Source: Deltaproteobacteria bacterium
GTDB lineage: Bacteria; UBA10199; JACPAL01; GCA-016699445
NCBI GenBank assembly: GCA_016699445.1
Contig: CP064976.1
Span: 620,001-684,000 of the forward strand
Reading direction: 5' to 3'
DNA length: 64,000 nt
Made by a program: the position numbers and the translations under genes. This document shows, piece by piece, positions 1 to 9,242 of this stretch. The notes under the pieces are model-generated. The model had not been told where the DNA came from. It made no database searches and worked only from the letters and a program-made list of their open reading frames with translations. Within the stretch, counting starts at the first letter, position 1. Each line of letters starts with the position of its first letter.

Positions 1-2
1 AT

Positions 3-866
3 CTTCTTCGCGCCAAGATCTACAAAATTAGGAAAGAGAAGGATTCCGCTGAACAAGAGTATGAAAAACTTCTTTCTTTGAATCCTGATTTTCAATTGGA
101 TCCAAGTTTATATACGCGTTGGGAAAGAGATGTCTTAAAAACAGCTAAAGACGCCGTGTTGTCTCGCAAAAGCGGTATTATTAAAGTTGTTTCCGATCCA
201 GAAGCCTCTGAAGTTTTTTTAAACGGATTTTATCGTGGCATCAGTCCTCTTCAAATAGATCATTTACCCGCAGGGAAGCATGTCATTGAAGTGAAGACAG
301 TTAATCACGATCCTTTCCTCCAACAAGTTGTTGTCAAAGAAGAGGAAGCTATCACCATAAAGCCATTTCTTGTTCGGAATGCACTCGCATCAGATCATCA
401 TGAAGAAATAGTACGGCCTTCCAATTATAAAACCGAAGCGGCGTTATCTACGCTCATTTCAAATTTGGGATATCACTTAGGTGTTAGCAAGGTTGTCCTC
501 GTCACTAATAAAAATGAAGCGGGCTTGAGTACTGTATTTTACCGTCTTGGAGATACATCGCTTGGATCCGTTCAAACTCTTCATTCTGTTCCTCTCGATC
601 CTAAGAAGTACGACGTCTCTTTAGCTTCTCTCGTCAGTAAAATGAAGGAAGAAGCTAAGACAGATATTCTCAAGAATCCTGCCCAATACGCCAATCAAAC
701 CGTAGGAAGTTTGGATCTTCAACAAAAGAGAAGAAAACCAGTCTACAAACGACCGCTTTTTTGGGTGTTGGTAGGGACAGGCGCAGCAACAGCTGGTGTG
801 CTTGGAGTTATTTTGGGTGGAAGCGCATCTGCTGCTGGATCATCAGGAATATTGGTGGGCTTATGA
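3..866 (+). CDS. PEGA-domain envelope protein, 5' partial
   Basis: The frame is open to the left window edge (it reads LLRAKIYKIRKEKDS before the first possible internal start at 78), so the true start lies outside. The visible N-terminal part is helical and TPR-like. A PEGA beta-domain follows (motifs SGIIKVVSDPEASEVFLNG and YRGISPLQIDHLPAGKHVIEV), and the C-terminus carries one hydrophobic glycine/alanine-rich membrane segment (PLFWVLVGTGAATAGVLGVI). PEGA domains are typical of surface and S-layer-like proteins and of kinase tails. The stop overlaps the start of the next gene (ATGA), so it is translationally coupled to the lipoprotein downstream. The exact role is unknown. Confidence 0.8.
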   Translation, partial: LLRAKIYKIRKEKDSAEQEYEKLLSLNPDFQLDPSLYTRWERDVLKTAKDAVLSRKSGIIKVVSDPEASEVFLNGFYRGISPLQIDHLPAGKHVIEVKTVNHDPFLQQVVVKEEEAITIKPFLVRNALASDHHEEIVRPSNYKTEAALSTLISNLGYHLGVSKVVLVTNKNEAGLSTVFYRLGDTSLGSVQTLHSVPLDPKKYDVSLASLVSKMKEEAKTDILKNPAQYANQTVGSLDLQQKRRKPVYKRPLFWVLVGTGAATAGVLGVILGGSASAAGSSGILVGL

Positions 867-1672
867 AAAAACTTTATCTCATTGTTGTAGCGTCACTTGC
901 TCTATCAGCTTGTGGCGGAACTAGTCAGGATTTTTCACTAATTTCATTGAAGATAGAAAACTCACGGGCACCAGAGGGGTTTGCCGCTTTGACGACACAA
1001 CTTCCTTCATCTCGTTTGACCGTGACTCGATTCAAACTCACTGTTTCAGGGGAAGGAATTTCTTCTCCTATCATTGCCGAAGCGGATGGTAGTGCAACGG
1101 AAGTAGAAGTTTTGGAAATACCACCCGGGGTCAATCGATCTCTTTTGATACAAGCTTTCAACAGTGATGGCGAAGTGATTCGGAGAAGACAGATTGATGG
1201 GTTGAATCTCAATCCTGGAGTCATAACACCCATTCATACGTCATTAAATACGATCCCACTCATATTGAATCTTCGTAATGGCAATGTTGTTCAGGCAAAT
1301 AGTCTGAGACTCCAATGTTTTGGTGAGCCTGGTTCTAGTTTATCCATTACGGCAGAAGCGTCGAATGGAACTTCCATATCTTTGAATGAAAGTGTTTCGG
1401 ATCCTATTCTTGTCAGCCCTTCTGTTTCAACAGGTCTGGCTGATTATATTCCGCCAACTTCCCTTAGAGGACGGCAGAAATTAGAAGTGAGAGATTCACA
1501 ATCCGGAGAATCCTCTTCGGTTACTGTTCTTATTATTGATTCTAATCGTCCGGGAACTCGTCTTTCTGCCGCTGGAGGCTCTAATCCTTCTACTTCGCTC
1601 AATCCAGGTTTTGGCGGAAGGAAGAGCGTACAATTTCCAAAAATCATTTTAAATCAGGGAGGCAAACAATGA
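863..1672 (+). CDS. Secreted lipoprotein, unknown function
   Basis: A 269-residue protein starting MKKLYLIVVASLALSACGG, a clear lipoprotein signal with lipobox LSAC, so it is probably anchored in the outer membrane. The ATG at 863 overlaps the upstream stop, which favours it over an in-frame start about 100 bases earlier that lacks a signal peptide. The rest is rich in beta-strand and Ser/Thr residues without a domain I recognise. It overlaps the next gene by four bases and belongs to the envelope operon of 0-6 kb. Confidence 0.75.
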   Translation: MKKLYLIVVASLALSACGGTSQDFSLISLKIENSRAPEGFAALTTQLPSSRLTVTRFKLTVSGEGISSPIIAEADGSATEVEVLEIPPGVNRSLLIQAFNSDGEVIRRRQIDGLNLNPGVITPIHTSLNTIPLILNLRNGNVVQANSLRLQCFGEPGSSLSITAEASNGTSISLNESVSDPILVSPSVSTGLADYIPPTSLRGRQKLEVRDSQSGESSSVTVLIIDSNRPGTRLSAAGGSNPSTSLNPGFGGRKSVQFPKIILNQGGKQ

Positions 1673-4109
1673 AGTTTTCAAGATTAATTATCTTTTTAAG
1701 TCTTCTCACAATTCTTTCAGCGTGCGGAAGCGGTTCGAGTAGTGATTCTTCCGCAACAAGATCCATTCAAGTAAGGATAGGTGAGCCTGCATCATTATCA
1801 AGTTTGCCGCCTGATCAAAGAACGGTGACACTTGCTTTGTTTTATTTTGTCGATGGTCGAGAAGGCAGTAAAGCTTCCGAAGTTATTTTGACAGCTAATG
1901 CAGATCGATCAGCCTGGAATGGGAGAATCGATTCCTTGGCTCCCGGTCGTTACCTTGCAAAAGTTTTCCTTTCCCAATCCTGGAACGAGAATTCTGTTCA
2001 AACAGATTTATCACCATCTACATCAGAGGCTCCTGAGGAAAATTTTCAAAGCATCCCTATCGCTTTATTTTCCGCTCCGACAGATATCGTGGTTGGTCAG
2101 GAAAATATTATTATTGATATAGCTCCTGTGGATTTTTCAGTCAGCCTTGATGAAGATAATGATGGGCTGAGTAATTTGGCAGAAATTCTTGGGACAACGG
2201 ATCCGTTAAAAATGATACGGACGGTGATGGAATTCCCGATGGATTGGATGTCTTCCCAAATATCTCCACAGAATTTGGAGATACGGATGGTGATGGGATT
2301 GGGGATAATGAAGATAATTGTATTCAAGTAGCTAATGTTGATCAGGCTGATTTTGACAACGATCATCAAGGGGACGCTTGTGATACGGACGATGACAACG
2401 ACGGCCTCAGTGATGTGAATGAAGCAGCTTTAGGCTCAAATCCTCATAACCCAGATACGGATGGTGATGGCGTCAGAGATGGCTCTGATAATTGTTTGTT
2501 GGCACAAAATGCAGACCAAATTGATTCGGATGGTGATGGGCAGGGAAATGCTTGTGATGTAGATGATGATAACGACGGCATTTTAGATGCTATAGATAAA
2601 TGCTCTCTCGTGAGCTCGCTGGATCAAACGGACAGCAATGGAGATGGTATCGGTGACGTTTGTACCAATGACGATGATAACGATGACATTCCAGATACGG
2701 CAGACAATTGCCGGACAGTGGCTAATGCCGATCAACTAGATACCGATCATGATGGCCTCGGTGACGCTTGGGACCCTGATGATGATAATGACGGTCTTTC
2801 TGATATAGAAGGGACTACTCCAGGAGTTGATAATCTCATTACGAATCCTCTCTCTGCGGATACTGATGGGGATGGTATTTCTGACCGCTTGGATAATTGT
2901 AGAATTACTTCAAATGCTGATCAGGTATCCAATGGGGATACCGATGGTGAAGGAGATGCCTGCGACTGCAATCCATCGGATCCTAATATCCGAAGTGATG
3001 ACGCTGTTTTTGTCGCCTCCAGTGGAAGCGATACTCATACAGGTGCTCGAAATGATCCCGTTAGAACAATTTCTCGTGGCATCGCCTTGGCTCAAGAGGC
3101 AGGAAAGACAAAAGTTTATATAGTTGGCGGAATTTATAATGAGTCCGTCACCATGACTAACGGAGTATCGGTCTTTGGTGGCTTTAGTCTCAGCTCGAAT
3201 GGCGCAAGCTGTAATAAAAATCTTTATGATGGAGTACGTGAAGTCAATACCGTTACAATTATTAGTGACAGCAGCCCTGTCATTAATTTCCACAATCTGA
3301 CTCTTCCCACAGAGCTCGAAGGTGTCGTTATCAGGAGTTCTTCTTCTACAGTAAATGCAAACCTCGTCAGCATCACATCAGATGCTCCTGCGGCTTCAAA
3401 TAACATCACTATTGATGACAATTATATTATTGCTCCGGATATATCTGGGGGAGATGTCACCGCTGTCGCTGTGCTCAATGCCAGTCCGCTTCTTATCAAT
3501 AATCTCATCGATGCGGGTAATTCACAGGAATCAACTGCGATAGAATTGATGGATGCTCCAGCTCCTAAGATGATTCACAATACAATCCGCGGTGGTGGAT
3601 CCGATTCATCGTCTATTGTCCTAAAATCAAGAGGCTCTGTTCCCGTTCTATTGAATAACATTCTCTTCACGACAGCAGGCATCTCGCAAATTGTTCTGGA
3701 TATTGAAGATCCTCATCCATCTTCGAGTATTGTTGTCAGAAACAATCTCGTGTTTGGAGAACAAGGAACAAGTCCCGATGCACCGAAGTTGTATAGAGAT
3801 TTAAGTCCTACCTTAAGATCCTTTAACTTGGTTTCTCAACTTAACAGCGCCGATGGAAGCTCCGCGGGTGGTAATTTTGACGGTAATATTCGTTTCACGA
3901 GCAACGGTATCGATACGGGAACAATTTTATCACGTACGGCACTCTTTGTGGATGAGACTCGTAATAACTATCGATTAGTGGGTGGCTCTCTCGCTGTCGA
4001 TGCCGCATTAAACCCTGCCAGTGTCACGGGTCAGCAAGTCTTAAGAGATCGCGATTTTAACCTTCGTCCTTCCGGGATAGCCAGTGATCTTGGGGCTTTT
4101 GAGAGATGA
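1669..4109 (+). CDS. TSP3-repeat / beta-helix surface lipoprotein (frameshifted)
   Basis: The N-terminus is a lipoprotein signal (lipobox LSAC). A carbohydrate-metabolite-like beta region follows, then a long run of Asp-rich calcium-binding thrombospondin type 3 repeats (DTDGDGIGDNEDNC, DSDGDGQGNACDVDDDNDG and others, about 2240-2980). The C-terminal part is a parallel beta-helix/DUF1565-like domain (FVASSGSDTHTG, VYIVGGIYNESVTM). The reading frame breaks near 2211: the first frame reads GTTDPLK and then leaves the motif, while the next frame continues NDTDGDGIPDGLD. One missing A in a run of five (2208-2212) accounts for it. TSP3 proteins bind calcium at the cell surface. I read it as one gene of about 813 residues. 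Confidence 0.75.
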
Positions 4110-4532
4110 AGATGAAAAAAATAATTTCCATTATCCCAATGATTCTTTTGAGTGCTGGCTGCGCAAGCCAAAGGATAAACACTTTTCAAACGAGTGAGAG
4201 GGTACATTTTAATTTCAATAAGTTTGAGGTGAAGGCCTCAGATAAAGAAAAGTTGGGATGGGTTGCCAAAGCTCTTAAGAGACGCTTCAGCGACGGCAAT
4301 TATTGAAGGTCATACCGATAGGATCGGTTCAACAAGATACAATGAAATCCTAGCCGAAAAAAGAGCGCGATCTGTGAGGGTCTATCTTTGGTCGCTCGGC
4401 GGTGATCCGGCTAGGATGACCATGCTATCCAAAGGCAAGAGAGAGCTTCTGATCAAAGGAAATTCCAGAAAAGCCGATGAAGAAAATCGAAGAGTCGAAA
4501 TCGTCGTTACATCGACATTAAAAATAAAATAG
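4106..4532 (+). CDS. OmpA/Pal-like lipoprotein (frameshifted)
   Basis: Starts MKMKKIISIIPMILLSAGC with lipobox LSAGC. The mature part is an OmpA C-terminal-like peptidoglycan-binding domain: VHFNFNKFEVKASDKEKL in the first frame and IIEGHTDRIGSTRYNEILAEKRA plus VEIVV in the second. The frames join near 4285, where one extra base splits the gene (ALKR then DASATAIIEGHTD). Pal-like proteins tie the outer membrane to peptidoglycan. The start overlaps the stop of the TSP3 gene. Without the break it would be about 141 residues, a normal Pal length. Confidence 0.75.
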
Positions 4533-4540
4533 GGGGAAGA

Positions 4541-6061
4541 ATGAAAAAGTTACTTTTGGTAGGAGTAGTCCTTTTGAATATGATTCGTATAAGTTACGCC
4601 GATGAGGCTCCGCAGATTCCTCATTTGTTGAATCTCCAAACCTTGATTTATGATTCAGATGGTAATCTCTCATCCAGTGAGACAGTGGATCTCACCATTA
4701 GGATTTTGGATGAGACCCAACATGTGGTTTATTTCGAGAACCAGCGTGGCATTCCTGTTGTGAATGGTGCAGTGAATGTTTCAGTGGGATCGAATCAGCC
4801 CTTAACCCCTGACATTTTGGACCCATCATCTGGGCAAAAGTTTTTGGATATTTCCGTTGGAGCTGAGGAGCCTTTTGAAGCCATGCCTTTGGTAGCTGTT
4901 CCTTATTCTCTGTGGGCAGAGAAAGCCATGACTGTTCCGGATGAATCTATTGAGAGCCGCCATATCAAAAATGGGACTATTAAAGTAGAAGATCTGGAGC
5001 CATTAGCTTTCTCTCAACTCACAGGCCAGGCGTCAGAGACACAGATCCCATCCACGATTGCCAGAGGTACTGATTTAAGCTCTCACATTCGCTCAACTTC
5101 GGCTCATCCGGCTTCAGCGATTACTGTTTCAGGCCATTTCGTAACGGTGGTAGCCCAGAACGTTCAAGAGTTCTTGGAAAAGGCCGATCAAAAATTGTCC
5201 GAAGAAATTGTAAACCGTCGCAGTGGACAAGAAAGCTCCACAACACAGACAACGAATCTGACCAATTTATTGAATACTGAGAGAACAGAAAGAGTAGCTG
5301 CAGTAAGTACTGTTCAAACATCTATTACGAATCATGCGGGATCTGATATTGCCACTGCACACTCGGGTTCATTACCCGCTTCAAGGATTAGTGGAACGCT
5401 AAGTAGTACAAGTATTTCCGATGGGTCCATCACTTCAGCCAAAATTTCTGATAATACAGTTACTACATCGGATATTTTACAAGGCGAGTCAGATACAAAT
5501 TCATTGGATTCGAGATATGTGAATGAAGGTGGCGATACGATGAGTGGTGATTACAGAGTGAACGGGAGCCTTATAGTTAATGATATTAATATGAGTGATT
5601 TTTATACCAATGTATTTGGTCCACAAAGCACAAGCCTTCAACAGAGACTGACTCGATTAGGTGGAAGCGTGGAAGAGGTCGCACGCGGTTCTTTTGGTCT
5701 GCGAGGGCCTAGAACAGGCATTTTGGCTTCTCACACTATCGTTTTGGAAGAGGTTTGCTCTGCTGCAGTAGGACACTCTGGCCCAATTTCTCCAGCATTA
5801 ACCATGACGACAACTTCAAACTTACATAATTATTACGCTACATTTACATTAACAGATCCTGATTATCACCCATACAATGTTATTCCTGTTTCTCTTTCCG
5901 ATATTGTAGAAGATGTTGTGTTTACAGGAAATAGCAGCGGGCAACCGTGTGCTCAAAGAAGAGTAAGATTCAATATCACTGTTTCAGGTGGATATGGCAC
6001 GGATGCGGATGGCAGTAATCCAATAGTGTCCTACATTGTATATAGAAACTTAGTGAATTAG
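4541..6061 (+). CDS. Secreted fibre-like protein
   Basis: 506 residues with a signal peptide (MKKLLLVGVVLLNMIRISYA) and a good Shine-Dalgarno (AGGGGGAAG) just upstream. Residues about 25-130 resemble the N-terminal domain of secreted fibre or tail-collar-like proteins that end in VAVPYSLWAEKA. Low-complexity Ser/Thr repeats follow (SISDGSITSAKISDNTVTT, and a similar NGTIKVEDL stretch). The C-terminal domain is beta-rich with two cysteines. It is the last gene of the envelope operon. The stop overlaps the 3' end of the convergent metalloprotease by 12 bases. Function unknown; an adhesin or surface fibre is an inference. Confidence 0.65.
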   Translation: MKKLLLVGVVLLNMIRISYADEAPQIPHLLNLQTLIYDSDGNLSSSETVDLTIRILDETQHVVYFENQRGIPVVNGAVNVSVGSNQPLTPDILDPSSGQKFLDISVGAEEPFEAMPLVAVPYSLWAEKAMTVPDESIESRHIKNGTIKVEDLEPLAFSQLTGQASETQIPSTIARGTDLSSHIRSTSAHPASAITVSGHFVTVVAQNVQEFLEKADQKLSEEIVNRRSGQESSTTQTTNLTNLLNTERTERVAAVSTVQTSITNHAGSDIATAHSGSLPASRISGTLSSTSISDGSITSAKISDNTVTTSDILQGESDTNSLDSRYVNEGGDTMSGDYRVNGSLIVNDINMSDFYTNVFGPQSTSLQQRLTRLGGSVEEVARGSFGLRGPRTGILASHTIVLEEVCSAAVGHSGPISPALTMTTTSNLHNYYATFTLTDPDYHPYNVIPVSLSDIVEDVVFTGNSSGQPCAQRRVRFNITVSGGYGTDADGSNPIVSYIVYRNLVN

Positions 6062-7423
6062 AGAACAACCACCCGCAGATGGCGCTGAATTTGAGAGTCC
6101 AAGAACTGTTGCATAGTCAGTCGGGTTGGACTGACAATGCGTTGTGGTGATTGAGTCGGTGGTCGTATAAGAAATATACTTAATCCTGTCAGCGATGACA
6201 GAGCTTCGATTCAACGTTATATTGATGTTTTCTTTTGTCTCACCAGCAGTAACTGAAATCGATGATTTAACACTGCTATCTTCTGTGGCTGAATCTTCTA
6301 AATTCCAGAACTCTGCATCTCCATAAAGGAATGGCTCTACCAATCCAGGAGCCACTACAGAAGCCAGAGTTTGATTGGTTATTTCTTCTACTTCTAGCGT
6401 ATAGGTTCCTGGAGGAACAAGAATGTTAAACTTGCCACTTTCGACAATGCCTCCACCCATATTGTCAAAACAGGAACTCATATTGAGTGTTAAGGAGTGA
6501 CTGCCAAGAGGGCATATCCTTCCACTTAACATGGAATAAGCTTCGCAAAACGGATCATCTTCGTTTCTCGCGATGACGTTAGCATACATCATGGGTGTGC
6601 CATCTGATTTAAAAATTTCCCCACTGATCACTCCCATATGACTGGACGATGTAGAAGAGGGATAAAGTTGAATCATCCCATCGATGTCATCAGGATTGAG
6701 TGAAGATGTGTTATTCCCACTAAAATCAGCAATACCAGGGGCACTGCTCAATTCCATGGTTGGTATTAAAGTGCTTTTTGTTGGATCAGAATAAAATTGT
6801 TGATTCAAGGCAGGATGAGCCAAGCCTAACATATGTCCTAATTCATGAACGATTGTGCCAAGAGAATTATTAATCGTTGATAGATCAGAAGCTACAAATG
6901 TCCCAAGAACAACTGTTCCAGAGACGATGTATCCGGGATTAGAAACGTCTCCAGAAAATACTTGGGCATCTCCATAGGCTCCACAACCAGTCAAACTACA
7001 AAGTTCTCTGTTTAATATTGTTCCATCATTATCAAAAATGATGACTGTTTTGATGTCTCTCTGGGCTTGAGAGGGGCAAGAGCTTATAGAGCTAGTGAAA
7101 CATGTGCCACGGCTTACGAAATCCTGATAATTACTGGAATTAACATCTTCGGCTAACAATCCTTCATATTGAAAATGTGGTACGTTCGCGTATGGAGAAG
7201 TGTCTTCCCAAATGTCCATAGCAGCACGAATGAGAGCCCGGGCTTGTTCGTTGGTGAGAAGGCCTAAAGGTCCTGGATCAACATAATAGTGAATAGTTGT
7301 CCCTGGTTCCCAACCAATGGGTTCTCTGCTTGTAGGGTTAATATAAAGAAAATTATAGGCCCATAAAGAAGATGGGGAAAAAAGTAAAAATAAAATCAGG
7401 ATGTATTGTTTCATGCTGATCAC
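6050..7423 (-). CDS. Secreted matrixin-type zinc metalloprotease
   Basis: 457 residues beginning with a signal peptide (MKQYILILFLLFSPSSLWA; the ATG three codons later at 7414 is an equally good start). The zinc site HELGHMLGLAH matches HExxHxxGxxH of metzincins, and the following region (IPTMELSS) supplies a Met-turn-like methionine. An NPDDIDGMIQLYP segment after it is typical of matrixin (M10-like) domains. The C-terminal part has a carboxypeptidase-regulatory or SD-repeat-like beta domain. It is predicted to be an exported protease. It converges on the fibre-like gene and is not obviously in an operon. Confidence 0.8.
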   Translation of the reverse strand: MISMKQYILILFLLFSPSSLWAYNFLYINPTSREPIGWEPGTTIHYYVDPGPLGLLTNEQARALIRAAMDIWEDTSPYANVPHFQYEGLLAEDVNSSNYQDFVSRGTCFTSSISSCPSQAQRDIKTVIIFDNDGTILNRELCSLTGCGAYGDAQVFSGDVSNPGYIVSGTVVLGTFVASDLSTINNSLGTIVHELGHMLGLAHPALNQQFYSDPTKSTLIPTMELSSAPGIADFSGNNTSSLNPDDIDGMIQLYPSSTSSSHMGVISGEIFKSDGTPMMYANVIARNEDDPFCEAYSMLSGRICPLGSHSLTLNMSSCFDNMGGGIVESGKFNILVPPGTYTLEVEEITNQTLASVVAPGLVEPFLYGDAEFWNLEDSATEDSSVKSSISVTAGETKENINITLNRSSVIADRIKYISYTTTDSITTTHCQSNPTDYATVLGLSNSAPSAGGCSLIH

Positions 7424-7439
7424 AATATTAATAGGGTTC

Positions 7440-8363
7440 TTACATCTCCAATTTTTCTTTTAAAACTTTAATAGCTGCCGTATGTTTTTTTGCATCCATT
7501 TTTCGAATGTTAATCAACTTCCATTGAAGTGCAGGTAAGTTTTCGACCCCTTTTATTTTTATTAAATCCCACTGGGGATTTCCTTCCTTTAGTGAGAGAA
7601 GGAAAAGTCTTTCATCATTGGTCATATCATTTTTCATGGTCCTGATAAGATCTTCTCTCGTTTGAATAAGCGTCTCATAGGGAATTTCGGTTCTCGTTAA
7701 ACCAACAAATTCTCTTTCATACAGTTGTCGTATATCCTTTCGACGAGGATCAATTAATTCGTTAATTGGTCTGTCATGACTTGCCAGATAAATAACAAAA
7801 GCTTTGCGGATCCGATCTGTGATTCCTTCTTCTTCAAGCAGCATTTTGATATCAAATAAATCCCTTGGGTGTTGTCGATCTAAAGCCGCACAAATCTTGC
7901 CTCCATAAAGATCAGGAAGAGAAACTGTGTTGATTGAAGTAGATATCCCAAAAAGTTCTTGGGCTTTCTCTGTAAGCTCTCGCTCTTCACAAGGAAACAC
8001 CACACCTCGGATTACTTCATTCGGTTCTATTTTGATTTGTACGCCGGGTATGCTTACGAGAAGTTTGGCGACACGCTTTGACCCTTTGACAGAAGTTTCC
8101 AAGATCTTGGTAAAGGGAATTCTCTTGCTGATATTTTCGCTAATTTTTCGAATAGAGTCATCCATCTTTTTGAGCGAAACATCATGAGGTTCTATAGGAA
8201 TATAGGTGAGATCGATATCAACTGAGAGCCGTGGCATATCCCGAACGAAAAGGTTAATGGCGGTTCCACCTTTCAACGCAAAAACTTTTTCAGAAGCTAC
8301 GTGAGGGATTGTTCGAAGCATTAGTTCTGCTTCTTTAAAAAATGGGCTATCTCTCATTTTCAT
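7440..8363 (-). CDS. abiEii: AbiEii-type nucleotidyltransferase toxin
   Basis: 307 residues with the AbiEii/MenT-type nucleotidyltransferase core: ALKGGTAINLF, then RLSVDIDLTY carrying the two catalytic aspartates, and YGGKICAALDRQHPRDLFDI. Proteins of this family transfer nucleotides to tRNA or other targets and block growth, giving abortive infection. The start overlaps the stop of the upstream antitoxin-like gene by 17 bases, the usual arrangement of the pair. Full length for the family, with no missing motif. Confidence 0.88.
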   Translation of the reverse strand: MKMRDSPFFKEAELMLRTIPHVASEKVFALKGGTAINLFVRDMPRLSVDIDLTYIPIEPHDVSLKKMDDSIRKISENISKRIPFTKILETSVKGSKRVAKLLVSIPGVQIKIEPNEVIRGVVFPCEERELTEKAQELFGISTSINTVSLPDLYGGKICAALDRQHPRDLFDIKMLLEEEGITDRIRKAFVIYLASHDRPINELIDPRRKDIRQLYEREFVGLTRTEIPYETLIQTREDLIRTMKNDMTNDERLFLLSLKEGNPQWDLIKIKGVENLPALQWKLINIRKMDAKKHTAAIKVLKEKLEM

Positions 8364-9144
8364 TCCTTATTTCTTGAACTTTAAAATCTTTCGGGACCGT
8401 GATTTTGTACTTTGGGTCCAAATAACCTTCTTTGACAATCACACGGTTGCCTTTCCCAAAATCGATTTCTGAAAGGTTCAGTTTTTTTACCCAAGGCTGA
8501 TTGCATTCTTCTGCCAAGAACATGAAGAGTCTCCTGACTTTTATGGAATGGCAATCCTTTAGCAATGTCTGAACCAAGGAAGGACGAAGAGTCGTTAAAT
8601 TTTCCATCAAATATTTCGCTTCATCTAGGGACTGCTCTTGTGGAACTAAATGAAGTGTTTCCATCATAGCTCTTTCTGGAGATGAGATTGTTATAGTAAA
8701 TTCTCCGGACTCATAATCCTGAAAACCTGAACTTTTTTTTGCCGGAAAGAGATTGGTGGTCACTAATTCAAATTCAGTACTCCAATCATATTTCTTAAAC
8801 CAGACTGGAAGTCTGATCCCTGGAGGGCTGTAAAGCGTCACCAGCGTTTGTTTCGGTGCCACATAATGACTGTAACCCAATAGGCTTAATGCTGTTTTAC
8901 CACCCACATGAATAGGGAGATCCAATTGTTTTTGAAGAGCATAGAGACCGCCTTTCCAGTCAACTTTATCCCCTGACTTGGCCATGGCGTTGTCTCCGAT
9001 GGTGTAAAGCCAGTGGCTTTTCTTATAATCGGCGATTCGATCCGAGGTGAAGCCGTGTTGATTTAACCAAGACGAAGTATAAACAGCTCCTCTTGGCCAA
9101 TGAGTTAAAAGATTATTTAATTTTCCACCTTTTAGCTGGCTCAT
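8347..9144 (-). CDS. abiEi: AbiEi-type antitoxin
   Basis: 265 residues. The N-terminal part is winged-helix-like (LNNLLTHWPRGAVYTSSWLNQHGFTSDRIADYKKSHWL), followed by an AbiEi C-terminal-type domain (HVGGKTALSLLGYSHYV, SSPERAMMETLHLVP). AbiEi antitoxins repress their own promoter and neutralise the nucleotidyltransferase. It overlaps and precedes abiEii. The AT-rich 98 bases upstream (9145-9242) would hold the promoter; I see no clear operator there. Confidence 0.85.
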   Translation of the reverse strand: MSQLKGGKLNNLLTHWPRGAVYTSSWLNQHGFTSDRIADYKKSHWLYTIGDNAMAKSGDKVDWKGGLYALQKQLDLPIHVGGKTALSLLGYSHYVAPKQTLVTLYSPPGIRLPVWFKKYDWSTEFELVTTNLFPAKKSSGFQDYESGEFTITISSPERAMMETLHLVPQEQSLDEAKYLMENLTTLRPSLVQTLLKDCHSIKVRRLFMFLAEECNQPWVKKLNLSEIDFGKGNRVIVKEGYLDPKYKITVPKDFKVQEIRNENER

Positions 9145-9242
9145 GCCATATTATAATGCATAAAATTAAACTAATGGCAATGATTAGTTTGATTTAGAGT
9201 ATATTAGCAGTGTTATGGCCTGTTAATATGTATAATAATAAA

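Noticed and set aside
2244..4109. A separate TSP3 gene starting at 2244
   Set aside because: It has no signal peptide or Shine-Dalgarno and the repeat motif continues from the upstream frame, so it is the same gene.
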